Below, in pieces: positions 1 through 5,901 of a DNA stretch of 8,005 bases (positions are counted from its first letter, which is position 1; each line of letters starts with the position of its first letter). The stretch spans positions 1-8,005 of the forward strand of contig JAJFIN010000162.1 of assembly GCA_021774955.1 (NCBI GenBank), in the 5' to 3' direction. A model generated the notes under the pieces. The model did not search any database. It was not told the DNA's origin and saw only the letters and a list, made by a program, of their open reading frames with translations. The stretch comes from Alphaproteobacteria bacterium (GTDB taxonomy: Bacteria; Pseudomonadota; Alphaproteobacteria; M2410). A program made the translations under genes and the position numbers.

Positions 1-1
1 C

Positions 2-1579
2 ATTGATCGGATAAACAAACTCAACAATCTTAGTTATTGCGAAACAATTTCGGCGACAAATCCCTGCGGTGAACAACCCTTGCCGCCCTATGGGGCTTGC
101 CTTCTTGGCTCCATCAATCTTGCAAAACTTGTCAGAGATCCATTTTCGAGCAAAGCCAGTATCGACTTGGATGAGCTGCATAAACTAACAACGACAGCTG
201 TTCGCATGTTGGACAATGTCATCGACATTTCCAAATTTCCGTTACCAGCGCAAGAGCACGAAGCAAAAGCAAAGCGCCGCATTGGATTGGGTGTTACAGG
301 CCTTGCCGACGCTTTCATCCTCTGCCGCACTCGCTACGGCAGTAAAAAATCTCTTGAACTCATGGATGCATGGCTCCAAACAATCGAACAATCGGCCTAT
401 CGCGCTTCTTGTGAGTTAGCGAAAGAAAAAGGTGCCTTTCCACTGTTTGAGGTGGAGGCCTATCTCGCTAATGGCCAAGTCTCTCAACTAGGCGAAGAAT
501 TGCACGCTTGTATCAAAAAAAATGGAATCCGTAATGCGCTTTTAACTTCCATTGCACCTACCGGCACAATCTCTCTGTTTGCGGATAATGTTTCAAGCGG
601 AATTGAACCAGTCTTCAGCTACAAACATATTCGAAAAGTGTTGATGCCAGATGGAACACACCGCGAAGAGACTGTTTCAGACTTCGCCTATCGACTTTAT
701 CTAGAACTAGGGCACGATAGTGAAGACTTGCCAGATTATTTCACATCGGCTCAATCCCTTACACCGAGCGAACACGTCTCGGTTCAAGCATGCGCTCAAA
801 AATACATCGACAGTTCAATTTCTAAAACCATCAACTGCCCAGAAGGAATAGGATTCGACGAATTCAAAGATATCTATCTCAAAGCATATGAAAATGGTTG
901 CAAGGGTTGCACAACTTATCGACCTAATGAAATCACGGGATCGGTTCTGTCGATTGAAAGCGATAGCACACCGAGCACAAACACTGTTTTAAAATCTGCT
1001 GAGGAAAGTGCACCCCAAGATCGAGTGGTCTATATGACCAAACCACTTGATCGACCAATAAGTTTGGATGGCATAACTTACAAAGTGCGCTGGCCGGAAA
1101 GTGATCATGCACTTTACATTACCATGAATGACATTGAGCAAGATGGTCGGAGGCGTCCATTTGAAATATTTATCAATTCCAAGAACATGGAGCACTATGC
1201 CTGGACCGTTGCCCTGACCCGCATGATCTCTGCTGTTTTCCGCCGAGGTGGCGATGTGACTTTTGTTGTTGACGAACTAAAGGCTGTATTTGATCCGCGC
1301 GGTGGACAATGGATGAACGGTCGCTATGTCCCGTCTTTGTTGGCCGCGATTGGTGAAGTTATCGAACAGCACATGAGAGCAATCAAGTTCCTCCCCGACG
1401 ATCAAGACGAAACGAGCGTCGTTCCCAAGGCCATCAATGAGGACAAAAGTGCACCCGTTCAAAGTGGGATTGAAACACTGAGCTCCGGTCGGTCGTGCCC
1501 AAAATGTTTCATGCCTAGTTTGGAGCGTCTCGAGGGATGTGACACTTGTCTTTCATGCGGATATTCAAAGTGCAGTTAG
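2..1579 (+). CDS. nrdJ: Adenosylcobalamin-dependent (class II) ribonucleotide reductase, C-terminal 525 residues; 5' end outside window
   Basis: This enzyme reduces ribonucleotides to deoxyribonucleotides in the cytoplasm using a B12-generated thiyl radical, so it works with or without oxygen. The frame is open from base 2, and family sequence begins there, so the gene enters from the left. The finger-loop motif NPCGE lies at visible residues 20-24: Cys22 matches the thiyl-radical cysteine, and Cys33 (in YGAC), 11 residues on, matches one of the active-site redox pair. The motif APTGTIS with NVSSGIEP follows near 188-206, then GCKGCTTYRPNEITGS near 300. The region around residues 340-460 is the conserved C-terminal part of NrdJ usually annotated as TSCPD. 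The tail has CPKC (499, 502) and CDTC (513, 516), probably a zinc site, then a CxxxxC pair (519, 524) expected to pass electrons from thioredoxin to the active site. Nothing looks degraded. The family usually has about 740-1,200 residues, so the N-terminal part is missing only because of the window edge. Confidence 0.96.
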   Translation: MDRINKLNNLSYCETISATNPCGEQPLPPYGACLLGSINLAKLVRDPFSSKASIDLDELHKLTTTAVRMLDNVIDISKFPLPAQEHEAKAKRRIGLGVTGLADAFILCRTRYGSKKSLELMDAWLQTIEQSAYRASCELAKEKGAFPLFEVEAYLANGQVSQLGEELHACIKKNGIRNALLTSIAPTGTISLFADNVSSGIEPVFSYKHIRKVLMPDGTHREETVSDFAYRLYLELGHDSEDLPDYFTSAQSLTPSEHVSVQACAQKYIDSSISKTINCPEGIGFDEFKDIYLKAYENGCKGCTTYRPNEITGSVLSIESDSTPSTNTVLKSAEESAPQDRVVYMTKPLDRPISLDGITYKVRWPESDHALYITMNDIEQDGRRRPFEIFINSKNMEHYAWTVALTRMISAVFRRGGDVTFVVDELKAVFDPRGGQWMNGRYVPSLLAAIGEVIEQHMRAIKFLPDDQDETSVVPKAINEDKSAPVQSGIETLSSGRSCPKCFMPSLERLEGCDTCLSCGYSKCS

Positions 1580-1594
1580 GGTTCCGTTGAGGCC

Positions 1595-2806
1595 ATGACC
1601 CTACACCTTTCAAACAAAGAAGCACGCACACTTTTACTGGATCTCCAGGGACTATCACGAAAGCGACATCAAAAACTCACATCCGATGGTCTTTACGAAC
1701 TAGTCCATAGCCTAGGCTATGTACAGCTTGACTCGATTAGAACGATTGAGCGTGCCCATCACATGATTTTGTTTTCCCGGCACGCTACTTATCGGCAACA
1801 ACAACTCATCGATCTGATCGAAAAAGAAAGCCGTCTATTTGAACACTGGACCCATGACGCGAGCATCATCCCGGCTGAGTTCTTTCCACACTGGCGCCAT
1901 CGCTTTAACCGCTCCGCCAAACAATTAAAAAACCGTGCCGGTTGGAAAAACCGCCTTGGTTCAAATCCAAGCAAAGTCATCCGTACCGTCAAAGAAAGGA
2001 TTAAGCAGGAGGGGCCCCTTATGGCGCGGGATTTCGATGACGCACACAAAGGCCGAGGCCAGTGGTGGGGATGGGGCCCATCAAAAACTGCACTGGAATA
2101 TCTTTGGCACACCGGCGAGCTTGCCATCGCTCGCAGGCAGGGTTTTCAAAAAGTATACGACCTGGCCGAACGCATTGTCCCAGCCGACATTCATGGAGAA
2201 AAAATTTCCCAAACACAGTCCGTAGATTGGTTTTGCCGCGAAGCACTGCATCGACTTGGTTTGGCCACACCAGGTGAGATAGCCGCGTTTTGGAACCATG
2301 TCAGCATCGCAGATGCGACAAAATGGGTTAACGCCCATCTTGGAAAGGACCTGATTGAGATCTCTTTCGATGCGAACGCCGACGCGCCACAACGCAAAAC
2401 ATTCGCCCTAAAGGAAGTAGAACAATATCTCGCAGAAGCAAAAAATCCTTCAACCAAGTTGCGGTTCTTAAGCCCCTTCGACCCCGTTATTCGAGATCGC
2501 AAAAGATTAAAACGCCTGTTTGACTTCGACTACCGTATTGAGGTGTTTGTGCCGGAAAAGAAACGTCAGTATGGATATTATGTATTGCCAATTCTCGAAG
2601 GCACCCGCTTCACCGGCCGTACAGATATAAAAGCCAATCGTAAAGACGATATTCTGGAAGTGAAAGGGTTATGGCTAGAACCAGGTGTCAAACTTACAAA
2701 TAAGCGAGAGCAAGCATTCAGATTAGAGCTTGATCGATTGGCAAAGTTTACTGGAGTGTCAGAAATAAAAACTGAAAAAGTATTGAACGCCACCAGAAAA
2801 GAATAA
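1595..2806 (+). CDS. ycaQ: Winged-helix DNA glycosylase of the YcaQ/HTH_42 family (interstrand crosslink repair)
   Basis: Members of this family (PF06224; E. coli YcaQ, Streptomyces AlkZ) excise alkylated bases and unhook DNA interstrand crosslinks. The 403-residue length is normal. Visible family landmarks in order: GYVQLDSI at 41-48, giving the Q-x-D catalytic motif of the YcaQ branch (Q44, D46) rather than the Q-x-Q of the AlkZ branch; ERAHH at 52-56; FEHWTHDASIIP at 82-93; a Trp-rich GQWWGWGPSKTALEYLW segment near 155-171; FDPVIRDRKRLKRLF at 295-309 followed by FDYRIEVFVP; and YGYYVLPILEG with GRTDIKANRK at 326-350. The ATG lies 15 bases after the nrdJ stop codon. GAGG sits only 2 bases before it, a poorly spaced ribosome site, so translation may lean on the upstream gene. 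I see no terminator between the two genes, which suggests co-transcription. The family call is firm; crosslink repair for this copy is inferred from the motif. Confidence 0.9.
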   Translation: MTLHLSNKEARTLLLDLQGLSRKRHQKLTSDGLYELVHSLGYVQLDSIRTIERAHHMILFSRHATYRQQQLIDLIEKESRLFEHWTHDASIIPAEFFPHWRHRFNRSAKQLKNRAGWKNRLGSNPSKVIRTVKERIKQEGPLMARDFDDAHKGRGQWWGWGPSKTALEYLWHTGELAIARRQGFQKVYDLAERIVPADIHGEKISQTQSVDWFCREALHRLGLATPGEIAAFWNHVSIADATKWVNAHLGKDLIEISFDANADAPQRKTFALKEVEQYLAEAKNPSTKLRFLSPFDPVIRDRKRLKRLFDFDYRIEVFVPEKKRQYGYYVLPILEGTRFTGRTDIKANRKDDILEVKGLWLEPGVKLTNKREQAFRLELDRLAKFTGVSEIKTEKVLNATRKE

Positions 2807-2903
2807 GTGCTAGGCGGATTTCTACGCTCTCCCTTGTGTTCCCGGCCAATCCTTGGTTCAATTGGTGAACGCGGCTCCACGTTGAAAGATTGAGCCTCGT
2901 AAC

Positions 2904-2910
2904 GGGAGAA
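2904..2910 (+). promoter_or_regulatory. Ribosome-binding site of the broken amidohydrolase gene
   Basis: GGGAGAA ends 4 bases before the ATG at 2915. It supports that start, which places the metal-site motif DADSH at residues 12-16, where the family normally has it. The rest of the 108-base spacer after ycaQ (2807-2914) shows only a short dyad, GTTCA-5-TGAAC at 2856-2870, and no convincing terminator or promoter. Confidence 0.5.
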
Positions 2911-2914
2911 TGCC

Positions 2915-3364
2915 ATGACCTATGCCCCTGACAACCGCGCCTATTATGATGCTGATAGCCACATCATGGAATTACCTAACTTCCTGAAAGAATACGCCGA
3001 TCCACATATTCGCGAACAGGTCCCGGAAGTAAGTTATGCCGCCTCATCGATAACCGATGAGGAAGTTGCGGTACTCATGGCCCGTGGCGGCAAACATGCC
3101 GAGGATCATGTGAGCAATATGATCAAACTTGGTAGTGATCTCATTCGCGGTCCCAAAGAAATCCAAGCTCTCGGCGCTTTCAATGCCAGTGAACGAAAAC
3201 ATGCAATGGATATTCTCGGCTTCAAACGTCAACTAGTATTTGCCACGCATGTGTTCTACTGCCTTTTCACGCCAGTTCCAAAACCGACCCTGAGCTTCGT
3301 TATGGAACAACCCGTGCTCACAATCGCGCCATGGCGGACTTCTGTCACGATGATAATCGTCTAA
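2915..3364 (+). CDS. 5' fragment of the frameshifted amidohydrolase (metal-binding N-terminus)
   Basis: If translated as it stands, this frame gives 149 residues ending at a TAA at 3362. Residues 1-112 are genuine family sequence. DADSHIMELPNFL at 12-24 carries the first metal-ligand motif, an Asp-rich DxDxH version of the usual HxH, and HAMDILGFKRQLVFATH follows near 96-112. Residues from about 113 on are out-of-frame translation of the next segment and should not be read as a domain. Alone it lacks most of the barrel and the remaining ligands, so it cannot be an active enzyme. Confidence 0.6.
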   Translation: MTYAPDNRAYYDADSHIMELPNFLKEYADPHIREQVPEVSYAASSITDEEVAVLMARGGKHAEDHVSNMIKLGSDLIRGPKEIQALGAFNASERKHAMDILGFKRQLVFATHVFYCLFTPVPKPTLSFVMEQPVLTIAPWRTSVTMIIV

Positions 3365-4104
3365 TGGGTATCGGAATTGTTCCTCTTGATGATCCAGAAA
3401 AAGCACTCGCTGAATTGAACTTCGCCATTGATCTTGACTTAAAGGCAATTTGGGTTCCACACCGCGCATGTGGAGGGCGCTCACCCGGCCACAAAGAGTT
3501 TGACCCTTTCTGGGCACGCCTACAAGAAACTGGTACACCATTTGTCCTTCATGTCGGCGGCGCCCCACTACAAGTTGGAAAAAGTTGGTCCAATACCGGT
3601 GGTCCTCCGGTCAAAGATTGGCTCGGTGGTGGTGAAAACCTGCGAAGCATCGATATAGCTGCACTTCATCAATGCCCGGAGCTTTTCATCAGCACGATGC
3701 TGATTCACGGCGTATTCGAACGATTCCCAAATCTCTTAGGCGCAAGCGTGGAATTGGGTGCGGGCTGGGTACCCTCACTTCTGACACGTCTTGATTGGGT
3801 GGCTGAGCATTGGGGGAGAGCCGATCAACGGCTTGCCAACATGACCCGCAAACCATCTGAACAAATGACTGAACAATTTGCGTTTACGCCTTTTGTCTTT
3901 GAGGATGTTGGCGCCCTCATCAGCCAATCTAATCCAGATCTCTATCTATTCTCCAGCGACTATCCACATGTCGAAGGAGGTCGAGATCCGATTGCCCGAT
4001 TTGAGAGCGTACTGAGCGGTCATAGTGAACCCGTCTATGAGAAATTCTATGCCGAAAATTTCCTTCGTATTTTCCCCGAAGCGCGCGTAGCTGCTGGACA
4101 TTAA
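3331..4104 (+). CDS. 3' fragment of the frameshifted amidohydrolase (barrel and C-terminal metal ligand)
   Basis: From the ATG at 3331 this frame gives 257 residues, but homologous sequence already runs in it from about 3259, so this ATG is an internal methionine (RAMADFCHDDNRLMG) and not a true start. I see no ribosome-binding site before it. Visible family landmarks are WVPHRACGGRSPGH at 41-54, the ligand-type histidine in FVLHVGG (H74), HGVFERFPNL at 126-135 followed by ELGAGWVPSLLTRLD at 141-155, and SSDYPHVEGG at 208-217 whose Asp210 matches the terminal metal-site aspartate. It ends with FYAENFLRIF, the usual helix closing this family. Confidence 0.65.
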   Translation: MADFCHDDNRLMGIGIVPLDDPEKALAELNFAIDLDLKAIWVPHRACGGRSPGHKEFDPFWARLQETGTPFVLHVGGAPLQVGKSWSNTGGPPVKDWLGGGENLRSIDIAALHQCPELFISTMLIHGVFERFPNLLGASVELGAGWVPSLLTRLDWVAEHWGRADQRLANMTRKPSEQMTEQFAFTPFVFEDVGALISQSNPDLYLFSSDYPHVEGGRDPIARFESVLSGHSEPVYEKFYAENFLRIFPEARVAAGH

Positions 4105-4149
4105 ACAGGTACCTATTCGTTCATGGACAAATTTATCGCGACCACGGCC

Positions 4150-4176
4150 GACACCAACCAACACGTGTTTGGTGTC
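4150..4176. terminator. Inverted repeat between convergent genes, possible bidirectional terminator or 3'-end hairpin
   Basis: A perfect 8-bp inverted repeat, GACACCAA at 4150-4157 and TTGGTGTC at 4169-4176, has an 11-base loop, and the loop region itself contains the palindrome AACACGTGTT (4160-4169). It lies one base beyond the chaC stop codon (4178-4180) and 45 bases after the amidohydrolase stop, the expected place for a shared terminator. Neither strand has a T-run after the stem, so it does not meet the Rho-independent pattern; it may only protect mRNA ends. Confidence 0.35.
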
Positions 4177-4177
4177 T

Positions 4178-4723
4178 TCATCTAACATTTCGTTGTTGAT
4201 GTACTGCCGCGAGAAGGCGTTCAAGACCAATATCTCGTAGGCCCAGCTTACGAAGATGCTCAACCGTTCGTTCGAGGTAATCCGGATTCCGACCGGATTG
4301 CCCCACGCCTTCAGCAATAAGTTTCACTTGGGATTCAAAGGGGATGCGCCCCGCAAATTGAGTGTGCGTCCTATCAGCCACATAAAACACAGCCGTTTTT
4401 TTTATATGCTCATGACGGCCTAGAACGCGCACGGGCTTCTTGACTTCAAGATAGACTGAAGTCACCTGCTCTCGTTCACGGAGATAGTCGACGACGTCTA
4501 CAACGGCATTCCTATGCACGCGATACGCAACACCACGACAGGCCCCACCAGCATCGAGGCCTAAAACAAGCCCAGGTCTATCCGGTGTCCCACGATGGAC
4601 ATGAGAGTATACGCAAAATGATCTGTGATACCCATGCAACAGAGCTGGTTGACGCTCCAAAAACTCAAATCCAGGGCGCCACATCAGCGATCCATATCCA
4701 AATACCCAAAGATCACTGTTCAT
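4178..4723 (-). CDS. chaC: Gamma-glutamylcyclotransferase of the ChaC type (glutathione degradation)
   Basis: ChaC-type enzymes cleave glutathione to 5-oxoproline and Cys-Gly in the cytoplasm. The 181-residue product opens with the family's glycine loop, FGYGSLMW at 8-15, which binds the gamma-glutamyl group. It continues with HRSFCVYSHVHRGTP at 33-47 and GLVLGLDAGGACRGVAYRV at 51-69. DYLREREQVTSVYLEV at 79-94 contains Glu85 in the REQ position, matching the catalytic glutamate of the family. The start at 4723 puts the glycine loop at the usual distance from the N-terminus; the bases before it hold only a weak purine stretch. It is divergent from the DUF2125 gene. An A8 tract encoding Ile-Lys-Lys (residues 107-109) forms an A AAA AAA slippery heptamer in frame. 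The family is sure; glutathione as substrate is inferred. Confidence 0.92.
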   Translation of the reverse strand: MNSDLWVFGYGSLMWRPGFEFLERQPALLHGYHRSFCVYSHVHRGTPDRPGLVLGLDAGGACRGVAYRVHRNAVVDVVDYLREREQVTSVYLEVKKPVRVLGRHEHIKKTAVFYVADRTHTQFAGRIPFESQVKLIAEGVGQSGRNPDYLERTVEHLRKLGLRDIGLERLLAAVHQQRNVR

Positions 4724-4740
4724 GTTCTATATCTTTTCTC

Positions 4741-4757
4741 GGCATGCTCTAGATGCC
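4741..4757. promoter_or_regulatory. Short dyad in the divergent chaC / DUF2125 promoter region
   Basis: GGCAT at 4741-4745 and ATGCC at 4753-4757 form a 5-bp inverted repeat around a 7-base centre, within the 94-base spacer (4724-4817) that must hold promoters for both divergent genes. The position suits an operator, but the arms are short and could arise by chance. I could not assign a confident -35/-10 pair in either direction. Confidence 0.2.
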
Positions 4758-4806
4758 ATATTATCGCCTCATCTGCACGCTGATATTGTTCACGCCTAAT
4801 CATCAT

Positions 4807-4812
4807 CAGGAA
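4807..4812 (+). promoter_or_regulatory. Ribosome-binding site of the DUF2125 gene
   Basis: CAGGAA ends 5 bases before the ATG at 4818. It supports this start, which places the single membrane helix directly at the N-terminus as expected for the family. Confidence 0.5.
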
Positions 4813-4817
4813 ACCCA

Positions 4818-5888
4818 ATGCAGTCCAACCGCATCTACTGGCCATTTGCTGTCCTTGTAAGTATCGCGCTTATTTACACATTTGTTTGGTTCTACCTGGC
4901 CGAACGCACCGAGCAAGATTTTAATCACTGGATTGAATTGCAAAAATCTCACGGCACAGAGGTAAAATACACCGACTTAAAGGTAGGCGGCTATCCGTAT
5001 CGTTTAACAATACGCCTGAAGAACCCGGAAATTTTCGCACAAGATCACCCCAACCAATGGTACTGGCACAGCGAAGAGTTAATCGCGACGGCTCATACTT
5101 ACAATCCCAACCACATCATGATCGAACTAAAGGGTGAGCAATCCTTTCGCGGTGTTAAGAATCAACACTTGAGCTCTACCGACCCTTTTAGTTGGACAAC
5201 CAGTGTAACCGCTGACGTTATCCTGGTGAGCCTCCGTCTAAAAAGCGGCAAAATCTCACACATCGATTCAGACTTTCAAAACCTTATAGCTGAGAACAGC
5301 CAATCTGGATCAAATGTCGGTTCCGAATGGCGGCACTTCTTTGATGGCACTGTCTCAATGAACCGGTTCGAAATTCATTCCCGCTTGCGGTCTGAGGAAA
5401 GCCTGTTTGCCCAAGACATTGCAATCATTGCCCAGGGAGTGAAAACCGAAGATACACCTGCATCTGGTTTTGAAAATCAAATGGACGCATTCGTTATTGA
5501 CGCAACACTCACTGATCTCACCGAAGTCCCTTTACACGAAGGGCGCATAGGAGTTGCTCCAGACCTCCACAATGATGAACTTAAAACAGCCATCGTTCAC
5601 AACATACAGGCTGTGTGGCTGCCTGTGAGCATCTCCGGACAAGGCGCAATAACCTATAGCGATAATGGTCCAGAAGATGGTGAAATTGACTTATCCATCG
5701 TCGGCTACGAAGACCTTCTGCGGGCACTCCAACGAGAGAATGAAATTGATCGGACTACCGCCGCACTATCCGGCGCAGTGCTCGGTGCTCTTTCGGTATT
5801 AACTGGAGGGGGAGACGATGAGATTCAATTGCCGTTGCGATTTGACCGTGGCCAAGTTTTCCTTGGATTTATCCCGCTTTCCGAATAA
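4818..5888 (+). CDS. DUF2125 family membrane-anchored protein of unknown function
   Basis: The 356-residue product starts with a hydrophobic helix at about 8-28 preceded by Asn-Arg, so it is probably anchored in the inner membrane with the rest in the periplasm. The helix has no cleavage-site or lipobox pattern. After it comes the family signature: a Trp/Gln-rich segment (FNHWIELQKSHGTEVKYTDL), then VGGYPYRLTIRL at 56-67, the GyPfR motif typical of DUF2125 (PF09898). The remainder reads as alternating beta-strand segments with long polar loops and ends in QLPLRFDRGQVFLGFIPL, a strand-rich close. There are no cysteines and no recognisable catalytic motif. The architecture resembles AsmA-like envelope proteins in outline only, and I would not assign a function from that. 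The gene is divergent from chaC and ends 13 bases before the tyrA stop codon on the other strand. Family call confident; role unknown. Confidence 0.85.
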   Translation: MQSNRIYWPFAVLVSIALIYTFVWFYLAERTEQDFNHWIELQKSHGTEVKYTDLKVGGYPYRLTIRLKNPEIFAQDHPNQWYWHSEELIATAHTYNPNHIMIELKGEQSFRGVKNQHLSSTDPFSWTTSVTADVILVSLRLKSGKISHIDSDFQNLIAENSQSGSNVGSEWRHFFDGTVSMNRFEIHSRLRSEESLFAQDIAIIAQGVKTEDTPASGFENQMDAFVIDATLTDLTEVPLHEGRIGVAPDLHNDELKTAIVHNIQAVWLPVSISGQGAITYSDNGPEDGEIDLSIVGYEDLLRALQRENEIDRTTAALSGAVLGALSVLTGGGDDEIQLPLRFDRGQVFLGFIPLSE

Positions 5889-5901
5889 TCAAAGCTAAAT
5901 G

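Larger units (their letters stand above)
2915..4104 (+). pseudogene. Amidohydrolase_2-family metal-dependent hydrolase, interrupted by a single frameshift
   Basis: Read as one gene this encodes a TIM-barrel metal-dependent hydrolase or decarboxylase of the amidohydrolase_2 (PF04909) type; the substrate is not predictable from the sequence. The first part runs from 2915 in one frame, and the family sequence then continues in the frame one base back. The in-frame match upstream reaches FATH (3242-3250). The match in the other frame starts at about LPFH (3259-3270) and continues as SSKTDPELRYG. The span is 1190 bases, one short of 397 codons, so adding one base restores a normal protein of about 396 residues. 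No other stop or gap interrupts either half, and every motif is retained, so the break is recent or a sequencing or assembly error. A base lost from the T4 run at 3264-3267 is one possible site; a loss anywhere in about 3251-3268 would fit. The gene is probably monocistronic and converges on chaC. Confidence 0.85.

Noticed and set aside
80..1579. nrdJ starting at the TTG at 80
   Set aside because: The same frame is open to base 2 and encodes the conserved ISATNPCGEQPLPPYGAC active-site loop across position 80, so the TTG is an internal leucine codon of a gene cut by the window edge.
1789..2502. Cluster of open frames on both strands within the ycaQ-like gene
   Set aside because: They are overlapping alternative-frame shadows with biased composition and no family features; the 403-residue frame explains the region.
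2807..2914. Terminator after ycaQ or a small gene in the 108-base spacer
   Set aside because: Only a 5-bp dyad (2856-2870) is present, with no T-run, and no coding frame with a ribosome site.
3242..3270. Programmed -1 ribosomal frameshift producing the full amidohydrolase
   Set aside because: The shift direction is -1, but no X XXY YYZ heptamer in the correct frame lies in the interval (the best candidate, C CTT TTC, re-pairs badly), and this enzyme family has no known recoding. Mutation or sequence error is simpler.
3233..3568. Opposite-strand open frame of 111 codons over the frameshift region
   Set aside because: It lies wholly over amidohydrolase coding sequence, shows no recognisable motif or ribosome site, and reads as a shadow of the real gene.
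3946..4317. Minus-strand frame of 123 codons bridging the amidohydrolase and chaC ends
   Set aside because: It overlaps two confidently identified genes and its translation has no recognisable features; chaC uses another frame of the same strand.
4724..4817. Defined sigma-70 promoters for the divergent genes
   Set aside because: Several AT-rich hexamers are present, but no -35/-10 pair with good spacing stands out in either direction.
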